Origin: JAALLB01 sp017643495
Lineage (GTDB): Bacteria; Pseudomonadota; Alphaproteobacteria; Rhizobiales; Rhizobiaceae
Direction of reading: 5' to 3'
NCBI GenBank assembly: GCA_965216105.1
Contig: OZ244147.1
Location: forward strand, 1,922,001 to 1,986,000
DNA: 64,000 nucleotides
The notes under the pieces are model-generated. The model made no database searches, was not told the origin of the DNA, and saw only the letters and a list, made by a program, of their open reading frames with translations. Position numbers and translations under genes: made by a program. Shown here piece after piece: positions 8,570 to 17,578 of the stretch. Positions within the stretch are counted from its first letter, which is position 1. Every line of letters starts with the position of its first letter.

Positions 8570-10117
8570 ATGAGTTCCAAAGACAAGTTTTATATCACCA
8601 CGCCAATCTTCTATCCTAATGGCGAACCCCATATCGGCCATGCCTACACAGCGATTGCCACGGATGTACTGGCACGTTTTCAACGGCTTGACGGAAAGGA
8701 TGTATTCTTTCTGACGGGCACTGACGAGCACGGCCAGAAAATGCAGCAAACGGCTGAAAAAGAAGGTATCAGTGCTCTGGAGCTTGCTGATAAAAACTCC
8801 TCCGTCTTTCGCAGGATGGTCGAGGTCCTTGGTTGCAGCAATGACGATTTCATTCGCACTACAGAAGAGCGGCATGCGCACGCCTGCCAGGAACTCTGGA
8901 AGCGTATGGAGGAAAATGGCGACATTTATCTGGGTACGTATGGCGGCTGGTATTCAGTACGCCAAGAAGCATTTTTTGACGAGAGTGAAACAGGCTTCAA
9001 TGAGGAAGGCGTTCGTGTAGAACCGCTTGGTTCACCTGTGGAGTGGGTTGAGGAAGAAAGCTATTTCTTCAAGCTTTCAGCCTATGGTGACAAGCTGCTG
9101 GAACTTTATGAGCAGGATCAGGGTTTTGTCGGTCCCGACGCCCGGCGTAATGAGGTTGCCAGTTTTGTGAAGTCCGGATTGCGGGACCTCTCAATCTCGA
9201 GAACCACGTTTGACTGGGGTGTTCCTGTCCCGGGCAACGAGAAGCACGTCATGTATGTATGGGTTGATGCGCTGACCAATTATGTGACAGCGACAGGGTG
9301 GCCTGAAACACACGACAGAAACAACTTCTGGCCTGCCGATGTTCATCTGATTGGCAAGGACATCGTCCGATTCCACGCGGTATACTGGCCAGCTTTCCTG
9401 ATGTCAGCGGGACTGCCACTCCCCAAACGTATCTATGCCCACGGGTTTTTGTTCAACCGGGGTGAGAAAATGTCAAAATCAGTCGGCAATGTGGTTGATC
9501 CTTTCAATCTCGTTGACTCCTACGGCCTGGACCAGGTCCGTTTCTTCTTCATGCGCGAGGTTCCGTTCGGCAATGACGGAACCTATAGCCATGAAGCAAT
9601 CGTGACCCGCATGAATGCCGATCTTGCCAATAATTTCGGCAATCTCGCGCAGCGCTCACTCTCCATGATTGCCAAGAATTGTGAGGGCAGGGTACCTGCA
9701 CGAGGTGAAGCCACGGACGATGACAGGCAATTGTTGGAAATGACCTACGGGCTCATTCAGAAAGTGCGCCCGATGATGGAAACGCAGCAGATACATCGTA
9801 TGCTTGAAGAGACATGGAAGGTGTTGGGAGAAGCCAACCGCTATGTTGATGAGCAGGCGCCGTGGACGCTCAAGAAAACCGACCCGGATCGTATGGCAAC
9901 TGTATTGTGGACGGTTGCAGAGACGGTTCGCAACATTGCAATTCTGGCACAGCCGGTAATGCCTGCCTCTTGCAGCAAACTGCTCGATCTTTTGGGTGTC
10001 AGCGAAACAGAGAGAACCTTTGAGAATCTCGGTGCAGATTTTGCGTTGAAACCGGGTACGGAATTGCCGAAACCGTCCGGTGTATTCCCGCGTTTTGTGG
10101 AGCCGGAAGGTAACTGA
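8570..10117 (+). CDS. metG: Methionine-tRNA ligase
   Basis: Charges initiator and elongator tRNA-Met. The HIGH motif is at residues 21-24 after the strand PIFYPNGEP, and KMSKS is at 300-304. It has 515 residues and no C-terminal tRNA-binding domain, so it is the short form of the enzyme. The connective-peptide region around residues 125-150 shows no CxxC zinc knuckles, a recognised variant of the family. Translation probably starts at the ATG at 8570, about 20 bases after holB, behind an AAGAAAAGCAA stretch that gives only a modest ribosome site. Confidence 0.95.
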   Translation: MSSKDKFYITTPIFYPNGEPHIGHAYTAIATDVLARFQRLDGKDVFFLTGTDEHGQKMQQTAEKEGISALELADKNSSVFRRMVEVLGCSNDDFIRTTEERHAHACQELWKRMEENGDIYLGTYGGWYSVRQEAFFDESETGFNEEGVRVEPLGSPVEWVEEESYFFKLSAYGDKLLELYEQDQGFVGPDARRNEVASFVKSGLRDLSISRTTFDWGVPVPGNEKHVMYVWVDALTNYVTATGWPETHDRNNFWPADVHLIGKDIVRFHAVYWPAFLMSAGLPLPKRIYAHGFLFNRGEKMSKSVGNVVDPFNLVDSYGLDQVRFFFMREVPFGNDGTYSHEAIVTRMNADLANNFGNLAQRSLSMIAKNCEGRVPARGEATDDDRQLLEMTYGLIQKVRPMMETQQIHRMLEETWKVLGEANRYVDEQAPWTLKKTDPDRMATVLWTVAETVRNIAILAQPVMPASCSKLLDLLGVSETERTFENLGADFALKPGTELPKPSGVFPRFVEPEGN

Positions 10118-10121
10118 TCGC

Positions 10122-10913
10122 ATGCTTGTGGATTCCCATTGTCATCTCGACTTTCCTGATTTCGCAGAAGAACTGGATGCTGTTGTCGGGCGCGCGACAG
10201 AAACCGGCCTTGGGCGCATCGTGACCATATGTACGAGGGTCCGGAAATTTGAGCAGGTGCTTGCGGTTGCTGAACGGTTTGAACCGGTTTTCTGCTCTGT
10301 CGGGACGCACCCCCACAATGCCCATGAAGAGCTTGATATCTCAACGGACGAGATTGTCCGCCTGAGTAAACATCCCAAGGTGGTGGCAATCGGTGAAGCC
10401 GGACTGGATTATTTCTACCAAAAGGAGCATGCCGTCGCACAGGCAGAAGGCCTTCGCAACCACATTGATGCTGCAAGGAAAACCGGGCTGCCACTCGTCA
10501 TCCACAGCCGTGATGCGGATGAAGACATGACCCGGATACTTGAGGAAGAAACGGGGAAGGGGGCCTTCCCTGCCGTGCTGCATTGTTTTTCATCCGGCAG
10601 AAAGCTGGCAGAAAAAGGCATCGAGCTTGGTCTCTATGTTTCTTTTTCGGGCATTCTTACTTTCAAGAACAGTACCGAGTTGCGCGCCATTGCCGCCGAC
10701 ATGCCGACTGACCGGGTTCTTGTTGAAACAGATGCGCCTTATCTGGCCCCTATTCCGTATCGGGGCAAGCGCAATGAACCGGCTTATGTGGCGCATACCG
10801 CAGATGTGCTGGCGGAAACGATGAACAAGAGTACGGAAGAAATTAGCAAGATCACAACCGACAATTTTTTCAGGCTGTTCTCCAAGGTACCGGATCCACG
10901 GGAAAAGGAATGA
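10122..10913 (+). CDS. TatD-family metal-dependent hydrolase (YcfH type)
   Basis: TatD-family proteins are TIM-barrel metal hydrolases, several with 3'-5' exonuclease activity. The metal ligands are visible: HCHLD near the N-terminus, the Glu in GEAGLDYFY, His in VIHSRDADED, His in LHCFSSG and Asp in VETDAPYLAP. The ATG at 10122 has GGAAGG upstream and sits 4 bases after the metG stop. The protein is 263 residues, the normal length. The metG-tatD-MBL-hydrolase string is widespread in alphaproteobacteria, though its functional logic is unknown. Confidence 0.92.
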   Translation: MLVDSHCHLDFPDFAEELDAVVGRATETGLGRIVTICTRVRKFEQVLAVAERFEPVFCSVGTHPHNAHEELDISTDEIVRLSKHPKVVAIGEAGLDYFYQKEHAVAQAEGLRNHIDAARKTGLPLVIHSRDADEDMTRILEEETGKGAFPAVLHCFSSGRKLAEKGIELGLYVSFSGILTFKNSTELRAIAADMPTDRVLVETDAPYLAPIPYRGKRNEPAYVAHTADVLAETMNKSTEEISKITTDNFFRLFSKVPDPREKE

Positions 10914-11734
10914 ATTCTTCGCTGAAGTTCACCATACTTGGATGCGGTTCGTCACCCGGAACGCCACGCATTCATGGCGACTGGGGCGCTTGCGACCCCG
11001 AAGAACCTAAAAACCGGCGCCTGCGGTGCAGTTTGCTTGTAGAGCGCACCACTGATAACGGAACGACCCGTGTCGTGATTGATACGAGTCCGGATTTTCG
11101 CCAGCAAATGCTTGCAGCCAATGTTCCTGCCATCGATGCGGTTTTGTATACACATCCCCATGCGGACCATGTTCACGGCATTGACGATCTTCGTGGTTTT
11201 GCACTTGCACAAAGGCAGCGCATACCTGTCTTCGCTGATACGGCAACCATGCAGCGTCTGAAAGAAGGTTTTGGTTATTGCCTGTACCAGATTGAAGGCA
11301 GCATGTATCCGCCAATCCTCGAGCCAATTGCGATTGAGGCAGGTGTTGGCGTTGTGGTTGAAGGTGAGGGAGGCTCAATACACGCCCTGCCCATCCTGCA
11401 ACAGCACGGCCCGATACATTCACTGGCATTCCGTTTCTCAACAGATGGCAATTTTGAAACCGGTGGTCTCTGTTATTCGCCGGATGTGAGCGATATTCCC
11501 GAAAACAGTATCCCGCACTTGTCAGATCTTGATTGCTGGATCATTGATGCCTTGCAATACAAACCCCACGTGAGCCATTTCAGCGTCTCTCAATCGCTGG
11601 AATGGATTAACCGGATGTCACCCAAACGGGCAATCTTTACCCACATGCACATTCCGCTGGATTACAACAAACTGCTGAGTGAACTTCCGGACAACATTGA
11701 GCCGGCATACGATGGCATGTCCTTTGTTATTTAA
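10910..11734 (+). CDS. Metallo-beta-lactamase-fold hydrolase (PhnP-like)
   Basis: This 274-residue protein has the metal-binding motif His82-x-His84-x-Asp86-His87 (THPHADH), a conserved Asp in CYSPDVSD, and a C-terminal histidine in FTHMHIPLD. Its N-terminus (ILGCGSSPGTPRIHGDWG) matches the PhnP-like group, some of which hydrolyse cyclic phosphodiesters. No phosphonate genes are nearby, so the substrate is unknown. It overlaps tatD by ATGA and is the last gene of the plus-strand run that starts at rlpA. No terminator was found in the 141 bases before the convergent LysR gene. Confidence 0.88.
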   Translation: MNSSLKFTILGCGSSPGTPRIHGDWGACDPEEPKNRRLRCSLLVERTTDNGTTRVVIDTSPDFRQQMLAANVPAIDAVLYTHPHADHVHGIDDLRGFALAQRQRIPVFADTATMQRLKEGFGYCLYQIEGSMYPPILEPIAIEAGVGVVVEGEGGSIHALPILQQHGPIHSLAFRFSTDGNFETGGLCYSPDVSDIPENSIPHLSDLDCWIIDALQYKPHVSHFSVSQSLEWINRMSPKRAIFTHMHIPLDYNKLLSELPDNIEPAYDGMSFVI

Positions 11735-11875
11735 TGATAACAGTGTGATATGAGCGTTTCCTGATGTTTGTTGTTAGAATGAATACCGCTAATTTCTCGA
11801 TATACGAACATCAAAATAGTTCCATAATATATCTTATGCGATTTATGGATGGCGTCTGTCTGACTTGGCCGCGGA

Positions 11876-12775
11876 TTACGATTGGACGGTGTCTGCCGTT
11901 TGTAGCGCCTGCTCCCTGAGAAGATTTGCGAGGATTTTTACTCCCGGACAAGCGCCTGCAACATCTCTGAAAATCAGAAACAGTTCCGCTGATCGATATG
12001 CGCGTTCTGCGAGCGGCAGAACCTTCAGCTTGCCAGTGGCGAGTTCATCCTCGATCAGTGTCTCTGCATACCAACTAAACCCAAGGCCACTTCTGGCAGC
12101 TTCAATCGCTGTAGATATCTGCGAAAAGATAATCCTGTTCTCAGACACATTCCAGGCACCTTGATCATTCCTGTTTTCGCTATTGTCGCGAATGATCAAG
12201 TGGTGATGATTTCGCAGATCATCCAGCATTATAGAATCAAGTTGATGAAGCGGATGGGAAGGTGCGGCAACAGGAAGAAAACGTAAATTCATGATTTGCT
12301 CACCCAAGAAGCCATCCGGTACTTCCGGGGCAATGGCCATGTCCACTCGGCCTTTTTTGAGCAATTCCATGGCACCGGTTACCGCAGTTTCATGTATTTC
12401 AAGACGTGTTGCAGGCTGTATTGCCACAAACGATTTCAAGGCACCCACCAACATGTCAGCAGGAAACAGGATATCAACTGCAAGCAGAAGTTCCACTTCA
12501 TGTCCCCGGGAGAGTTCGGAAGCCATTTTTTCAATCCGTCCCGCCTCGGCCAGCAATTGTTTTGCCCGAAGATACAGCGCCCTTCCCTCATTAGACAAGA
12601 CGGCCTTTCGGCCTTCAATCGTGAACAGTGTTACCCTTAACCGTTCTTCTATTTGTCCAATGGCGTAACTGATGGATGACTGGCTTTTCCCAAGCGAGTT
12701 TGCAGCTTGCATGTAGCTCCCATTATCCACCACCCCGACAAGGGCCCGCCATTGTTCTAGTGATATCATATTCAT
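11876..12775 (-). CDS. LysR-family transcriptional regulator
   Basis: This regulator is 299 residues long. Residues 1-62 form the winged helix-turn-helix (SYMQAANSLGKSQSSISYAI...), and about 90-290 form the substrate-binding-like effector domain. It is transcribed away from the FMN reductase gene across a 237-base gap, the usual LysR arrangement, so the FMN reductase and the MFS gene after it are the likely targets. The effector cannot be predicted. Met1 and Met3 are both possible starts. Confidence 0.92.
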   Translation of the reverse strand: MNMISLEQWRALVGVVDNGSYMQAANSLGKSQSSISYAIGQIEERLRVTLFTIEGRKAVLSNEGRALYLRAKQLLAEAGRIEKMASELSRGHEVELLLAVDILFPADMLVGALKSFVAIQPATRLEIHETAVTGAMELLKKGRVDMAIAPEVPDGFLGEQIMNLRFLPVAAPSHPLHQLDSIMLDDLRNHHHLIIRDNSENRNDQGAWNVSENRIIFSQISTAIEAARSGLGFSWYAETLIEDELATGKLKVLPLAERAYRSAELFLIFRDVAGACPGVKILANLLREQALQTADTVQS

Positions 12776-12789
12776 CTAATTACTCGATT

Positions 12790-12806
12790 AAATACGTCAA
12801 ATATTT
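12790..12806. promoter_or_regulatory. Candidate LysR operator
   Basis: AAATA-N7-TATTT is a small dyad 15 bases upstream of the LysR start in the divergent gap. It fits the size of the A/T-rich interrupted palindromes bound by LysR proteins, but a short A/T-rich dyad is weak evidence. The gap (12776-13012) is A/T-rich near the LysR side and must hold both divergent promoters. Confidence 0.3.
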
Positions 12807-13012
12807 GCGCTTTTCTATGCAATGATAAAATGTATCTTCTTGGCAATAACATGCCAAAGGGTTTTCGACACATGGCCATACCAGATCAAGTCTGATCTAC
12901 CGTACAACCAGCCGGATCATTTCAAACAATCCCGATTTTGTTCAACGCGCTTTTCCAGGTGAAGGCGTGCATGGCTTGTCACGACCCTGCTCAAAAGAAA
13001 AAGGAGAATACA

Positions 13013-13603
13013 ATGTCAGACAAACCAATCAATCTGGCAGTCATTGTCGGTAGCAACCGTGAAGGTCGTATTGCACCAGTAATAGCTAACTGGTTCCTCC
13101 AGCAGCTTGAGAAAAATTCTGCATTTGCCGTAGAGGTGATTGACCTGGCTGAAATTCCCCTGCCCTCGAACATCAGCAACACGCCACATCCGGATGTTGT
13201 ATCCTATTGTGAGCAGCTGGCAGCGGCAGATGCATTCGTGATGATCGTTCCGGAATACAATCACAGTTATCCTGCCATTCTCAAACACGCCATCGATTTC
13301 GGATACAAGGAATGGCAAGCGAAGCCTGTGGGATTTGTGTCTTATGGCGGGTTCGCTGCCGGATTGCGAGCCGTCGAACATCTTCGTGGCGTACTGGCAG
13401 AATTGCACGCCATGACCATGCGTGATTGCGTAAGCTTTCAGAACGCCTGGGACCAGTTTGATGATCAGGGACAACCATTACGGCCAGAAGACTGTCAGGC
13501 TGCCGCTGAAGTGATGCTGCATCAAGTGAAATGGTGGGCTGAAGCTCTACGTTCAGCGCGGGCAAACCAGCCTTACACCGTTACTCCCATCACACAGGAA
13601 TAA
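13013..13603 (+). CDS. NADPH-dependent FMN reductase family protein
   Basis: This flavodoxin-like reductase has 196 residues from the ATG at 13013, which is preceded by a strong AAGGAGAA ribosome site; an upstream in-frame start at 12938 is less likely. Family marks are the FMN phosphate loop VGSNREGRIAP near the N-terminus, the PEYNHSYPAILKHAID stretch and the SYGGFAAGLRAVEHLR segment. Members reduce FMN, quinones, azo dyes or metals using NADPH. It is divergent from a LysR regulator and followed by an MFS exporter, which suggests a redox-stress or xenobiotic response unit. The true substrate is unknown. Confidence 0.9.
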   Translation: MSDKPINLAVIVGSNREGRIAPVIANWFLQQLEKNSAFAVEVIDLAEIPLPSNISNTPHPDVVSYCEQLAAADAFVMIVPEYNHSYPAILKHAIDFGYKEWQAKPVGFVSYGGFAAGLRAVEHLRGVLAELHAMTMRDCVSFQNAWDQFDDQGQPLRPEDCQAAAEVMLHQVKWWAEALRSARANQPYTVTPITQE

Positions 13604-13615
13604 CCCATACCCATC

Positions 13616-13641
13616 AAGGGGTTGAGTATTTTCAACCCCTT
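13616..13641 (+). other. Strong hairpin between the FMN reductase and MFS genes
   Basis: AAGGGGTTGA and TCAACCCCTT form a perfect 10-bp stem with a 6-base loop, starting 13 bases after the reductase stop and ending 28 bases before the MFS ATG. No T-run follows directly (CAACTCTTG). It may be a partial terminator, an attenuator or a 3' stability element separating expression of the two genes. Confidence 0.55.
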
Positions 13642-13669
13642 CAACTCTTGAAATATTGCGATTATTGGC

Positions 13670-14899
13670 ATGTCTGAAACCAGAAACGACACTCAAACAC
13701 GGTTCGATAAAAACCTGTGGGGCATGATATTCATCATATCGGGTGCAGGTGTTGTGTCCGCCTTTCAAGTAGGAAAGGCACCCATGGCGTTAAGTGCCGT
13801 ACAGGCTGAGATGGGCGTCAGTCTTGGCGTTGTGTCATGGCTGATTTCTGCGTTTGCTGTCATCGGTGCGATTGCAGGAGCGCCAATCGGTCTTGCCGTG
13901 GACAGGCTTGGCGCAAAACACTTGGTAATTGCAGGCCTTCTCTTTCAGTCATTGGGTTCAGCTCTTGGCAGCATGGCTGACGACATGGCGGTTCTCATGC
14001 TTTCCAGGATTTTGGAAGGACTTGGTTTCGTCTCTGTACTGGTAAGTGCACCGGCATTGATATTTGCATCTGCACCACCAAACATTCGAGACCGGGCGAT
14101 ATCAGTGTGGGCAACCATCATGCCGGTCGGCATGACAGTTGTGATGCTTTCCTCTCCCCTGTTCGTATACCTCGAGTGGCGGGGTTTCTGGATACTGAAT
14201 GCGGCACTTCTGTTTGGATATGCCCTGTTCTTCGCTGCCTTTGTTCCGGAACAACGCACTGAAAACAAAGACAACCTGTCCATTATCAGGCAATTGACCC
14301 TTGTAACATCTGCCAGGTGGCCATGGCTCCTGGCAATGCTTTTTGCAATATTTGCAGCGGCATTCTTTTCGGTGTTCGGCTTTCTGCCTTCCCTGCTGAC
14401 AGAGCGGTTCGGTCTAAGCCAAAATCTCGCAAATACAATTGCAGCACTGGCCATTGCAACCAGCGGAATCGGAAACCTGGCCTCAGGAATGCTTTTGGCA
14501 TCCGGTCATAAACCAGCCAGCTTCATGACAGGCGGCTTGATGGTGATGTCAGTTTCCGCGTTTGGAATCCTCTCACTGGACATAGGATGGCAGGCAACTG
14601 CCGGGTTTGCGATTGCATTTGCATTTGCAAGCGGAGTGATTCCAGTCGTTCTGATGAGCCATGTGCCCATACTGGCTCCGCGCGCTGACCTGGCGGGAGC
14701 CACCATGGGGATTACCATTCAGGGAAACAATGTTGGCATGCTGGCCGGTCCTGTATCAGCAGGATTTATCGCCACAAGTTTTGGATGGACGGCAGTGGCA
14801 ACAATGCTCGTCCTGGCATTGTTGTTAGCTGTCTCCCTGGCACGGTTCACCTTTGTTTCAGGTCCGAAGCCTCCCATAAAGACGAATCCCGGGCCATAA
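13670..14899 (+). CDS. MFS transporter
   Basis: A 409-residue major facilitator with about 12 hydrophobic helices. The loop between helices 2 and 3 reads GLAVDRLGAKHL, the family's Gly-x-x-x-Asp-Arg-x-Gly signature. Helix 5 contains a Pro/Gly-rich VWATIMPVGMTVVML segment that resembles antiporter motif C only loosely. It could be an efflux pump for the compound sensed by the upstream LysR regulator, but uptake cannot be excluded. It ends 4 bases before the convergent DUF922 gene. Confidence 0.88.
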   Translation: MSETRNDTQTRFDKNLWGMIFIISGAGVVSAFQVGKAPMALSAVQAEMGVSLGVVSWLISAFAVIGAIAGAPIGLAVDRLGAKHLVIAGLLFQSLGSALGSMADDMAVLMLSRILEGLGFVSVLVSAPALIFASAPPNIRDRAISVWATIMPVGMTVVMLSSPLFVYLEWRGFWILNAALLFGYALFFAAFVPEQRTENKDNLSIIRQLTLVTSARWPWLLAMLFAIFAAAFFSVFGFLPSLLTERFGLSQNLANTIAALAIATSGIGNLASGMLLASGHKPASFMTGGLMVMSVSAFGILSLDIGWQATAGFAIAFAFASGVIPVVLMSHVPILAPRADLAGATMGITIQGNNVGMLAGPVSAGFIATSFGWTAVATMLVLALLLAVSLARFTFVSGPKPPIKTNPGP

Positions 14900-14903
14900 G
14901 CTT

Positions 14904-15533
14904 CTAGCGGGCTTTCACAAGCCGGTAGAGTGAATCATACGCTGCTCCGCCGGGGCGCAGGTCCCTTTTGTCAAACAGCTTGTGTAGGCGCTCATGCTTT
15001 TTGATCGCAATCGAGGTGCGGAATTTTTCACCCAGGGAACGGCTCTTGCAGTCACTGGCACTGGTGCGCCGTGAACGTAGCAATGTACGTTCATAGGACT
15101 CCGCGAAACTGCGGGTAATCTTGACATGTTCTTTTTCATGTAAAATGGCGAGGCGCTGAAAGTCATTCCATGCCCGGCGTGTCTGGCTGGATGCCCCTCT
15201 CCTGTTGCGCCATCTTGGATAGGTAAAGGTCACGCCGACGATCACATCAACGCTTTTTATAACACATCGATGCCCACGGTATTCTGCATTGACGTTTTCT
15301 ACGGCAAACGTGAACTGGGTTGAAGCCAGTATTTCCTTGGCCATGCCGCCATGGTTCGGTCCGTTAATTGCCATGCTGCGATAAATCTCGGCACCATTGC
15401 TTCCCGAAACATCGTAGTATCGGGTCTTTTCCTTGAAGATGACGCGTGCATTGGTTTCCTGCGTAACACACGTAAAACAACACACGGCCAACAACATGAT
15501 TTTTGCGGTTGCCGACAACACATACAAACTCAT
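14904..15533 (-). CDS. Secreted DUF922-type putative zinc protease
   Basis: A 209-residue exported protein. The start at 15533 is chosen because GGGAGGGA lies just upstream; an in-frame ATG at 15560 would push that site inside the gene. Residues 1-28 form a signal peptide. The mature part has a HEKEH sequence (HExxH pattern) near residue 132, with a RAWNDF helix before it, as in the DUF922 family of predicted secreted zinc-dependent proteases. Four cysteines may form disulfides. It stands alone, convergent with the MFS gene and divergent from mazG. Activity is inferred from the motif only. Confidence 0.72.
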   Translation of the reverse strand: MSLYVLSATAKIMLLAVCCFTCVTQETNARVIFKEKTRYYDVSGSNGAEIYRSMAINGPNHGGMAKEILASTQFTFAVENVNAEYRGHRCVIKSVDVIVGVTFTYPRWRNRRGASSQTRRAWNDFQRLAILHEKEHVKITRSFAESYERTLLRSRRTSASDCKSRSLGEKFRTSIAIKKHERLHKLFDKRDLRPGGAAYDSLYRLVKAR

Positions 15534-15646
15534 CAATTCCCTCCCCCACAGGCTGATCAATTCTGGCAGAAAGTCATGGCACGGGCTATAGAATTATTCT
15601 TTCACGGTTAAGGCACTCAGCATTTGCAGAGGACGGATTTTACGCA

Positions 15647-16501
15647 ATGATCACACCTTCAAGAGACATTTCACGGCTTCTGGAAATCATGGCCTTGTTG
15701 CGAGATCCGCAAAAGGGATGCCCTTGGGACAAGGAGCAGGATTTCAGAAGCATAGCTCCATATACGATAGAAGAAGCCTGCGAAGTTGCGGATGCCATTG
15801 AACGCGACGACATGGCTGACTTGAAACTGGAATTGGGTGATTTGCTGTTGCAATCCGTTTATCACGCCCGGATGGCCGAAGAAGGTGGATATTTTGATTT
15901 CGGCGATGTCGTGGAAGGCATCACGAAAAAGATGATCCGCCGGCATCCCCATGTATTCGGAACAGAAGATGCAAGTGCGGAGGAATATTCTGCAAAAGGG
16001 TTGGCAGATGGCACCTGGGAACGCATCAAGGCCGAAGAAAAAGCTGAATTGGCAGCCGAAAGAAAAGCTGCCAACCCAGCCCGGTATCAAGAAAAGGCAG
16101 GTTCATTGCTGGATGATGTTCCAGGAACCCTGCCAACACTTGCTTGTGCCCTGAAGCTTCAAAAGAAAGCCGCCAAGGTCGGGTTTGACTGGAATGACCC
16201 GCATGCCGTCTTTTCCAAAATACGGGAAGAACTTGATGAGCTTGAAGCAGAGATAGAATCAGGTTGTTCATCCGAACAGGAAGCAGAACTTGGAGACATT
16301 CTTTTTGCCGTGGCCAATCTCGCCCGGCATCTTCGGATCGACCCGGACAGCGCACTGCGCCGCACCAACCAGAAGTTCCGAAACCGGTTCGCCTATATTG
16401 AGCAGAATATCGAACGAACCGGTGAGACCATGCAGAGTGCTGACCTGAAAACCATGGACATGCTTTGGAACGAAGCCAAAAACAAACTCCGGCGTGATTA
16501 G
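15647..16501 (+). CDS. mazG: Nucleoside triphosphate pyrophosphohydrolase MazG
   Basis: MazG hydrolyses nucleoside triphosphates to monophosphates and clears aberrant nucleotides. The tandem MazG domains are visible: the first holds the metal-binding EEACE and ELGDLL motifs (residues about 40-75), the second has EELDELEAEI and ELGDILFAVANLARH (about 195-230). A Lys/Glu/Ala-rich linker joins them. The length, 284 residues, is normal. mazG lies next to hflX and hfq in many alphaproteobacteria; here a nitronate monooxygenase gene sits between, and the two stop codons overlap by four bases. Confidence 0.94.
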   Translation: MITPSRDISRLLEIMALLRDPQKGCPWDKEQDFRSIAPYTIEEACEVADAIERDDMADLKLELGDLLLQSVYHARMAEEGGYFDFGDVVEGITKKMIRRHPHVFGTEDASAEEYSAKGLADGTWERIKAEEKAELAAERKAANPARYQEKAGSLLDDVPGTLPTLACALKLQKKAAKVGFDWNDPHAVFSKIREELDELEAEIESGCSSEQEAELGDILFAVANLARHLRIDPDSALRRTNQKFRNRFAYIEQNIERTGETMQSADLKTMDMLWNEAKNKLRRD

Positions 16502-17574
16502 GTTTCTTTGCCGAGTTTCCTGAAAACGATTTCGGTCTCACTGATCAGGCGTTTTACAAGGGATGCAACGTCTGACTGACGGTTAAGCCCGACGGCCTGC
16601 CCTGACCACATGGCCACGAAGTCCGGACTTCCCGCCGCTCCACTGGTCTTTCGCAAAGGACCGCTCAGCGTGTTCATGATCGGAAAATCAGGCAAATTCA
16701 TCTCCTCGGCCATCATCTCCCTGATATACCTGTTGATTACGCCACGCGCCGGCCTGCCGGAAAATGCCCGGGTTGTTGCGGTGTCACTTCCCTGGGATTT
16801 GAGCAGGACTTCCTGATGAACCGGCGGAATGCCGGTTTCGCGCGTCGTCAAGAATGCCGTTCCTATCTGGACGCCTGCCGCGCCAAGGGCAAACGAGGCT
16901 GCGATCCCCCTGCCATCGGCTATCCCTCCGGCGGCGATTACGGGCACATCGACTTCATCGACCAGTTGTGGAACCAGTGCCATTGTGCCGACGGCAGCGT
17001 CATTTCCTTCCAGATAATAACCGTGATGCCCACCTGCTTCCCATCCCTGGGCTATGATTGCATCGCAACCGCGTGCCGCAAGGTCCCGTGCCTCGGCAGC
17101 GGTTGTTGCTGATGAGAGTATGGTCAATCCCGCTTCCTTCAACCGTTCCACAATATCGGCATCGGGAAGGCCAAAGTGAAAGCTCACAACCGCGGGATTG
17201 GTCGCGATGACGGCTTCAGCCATTTCCATGTCAAAAGGGAAATGAACGGGTTTCGCATCGGGCATTTCGCCCAGGTCCAATTCGTCATAGAAGGGTTGCA
17301 AACTGGCTACCGCACGTTTGTTCCTGTCCTCATCATCCCCCGGTTCCGCATGGCTGAAAAAATTCATGTTCAAGGCGCCGTTTGTTAGCGCCCGTGTGGC
17401 ATTGAACGTTTGTTGGTACTGCTCGGGCGACATCAATGCGCAGCCGAGCGATCCCAGACAGCCACTATTGGCAGCGGCTGCCGCCATTTCAGGCGTAGAG
17501 GCGCCTGCCATGGGAGCCTGTATGATCGGGTGCTCAATTCCCAGAAGGTTGGTCAATCGATCGTCGGGCCACAT
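16498..17574 (-). CDS. Nitronate monooxygenase (2-nitropropane dioxygenase family)
   Basis: This FMN-dependent TIM-barrel enzyme oxidises alkyl nitronates. From the ATG at 17574 it has 358 residues. This start lies one base after the hflX stop region, with CAGGAG inside the hflX end as ribosome site; a start at 17619 would overlap hflX by 41 bases. Family marks are the N-terminal IQAPMAGASTPEMAAAA strand, the QGWEAGGHHG loop with the catalytic-type His, and the FMN phosphate site AAGGIADGRGIAA followed by GVQIGTAFL. It is read as a tail gene of the hfq-hflX transcript. The physiological substrate is unknown. Confidence 0.9.
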   Translation of the reverse strand: MWPDDRLTNLLGIEHPIIQAPMAGASTPEMAAAAANSGCLGSLGCALMSPEQYQQTFNATRALTNGALNMNFFSHAEPGDDEDRNKRAVASLQPFYDELDLGEMPDAKPVHFPFDMEMAEAVIATNPAVVSFHFGLPDADIVERLKEAGLTILSSATTAAEARDLAARGCDAIIAQGWEAGGHHGYYLEGNDAAVGTMALVPQLVDEVDVPVIAAGGIADGRGIAASFALGAAGVQIGTAFLTTRETGIPPVHQEVLLKSQGSDTATTRAFSGRPARGVINRYIREMMAEEMNLPDFPIMNTLSGPLRKTSGAAGSPDFVAMWSGQAVGLNRQSDVASLVKRLISETEIVFRKLGKET

Positions 17575-17578
17575 GGTA

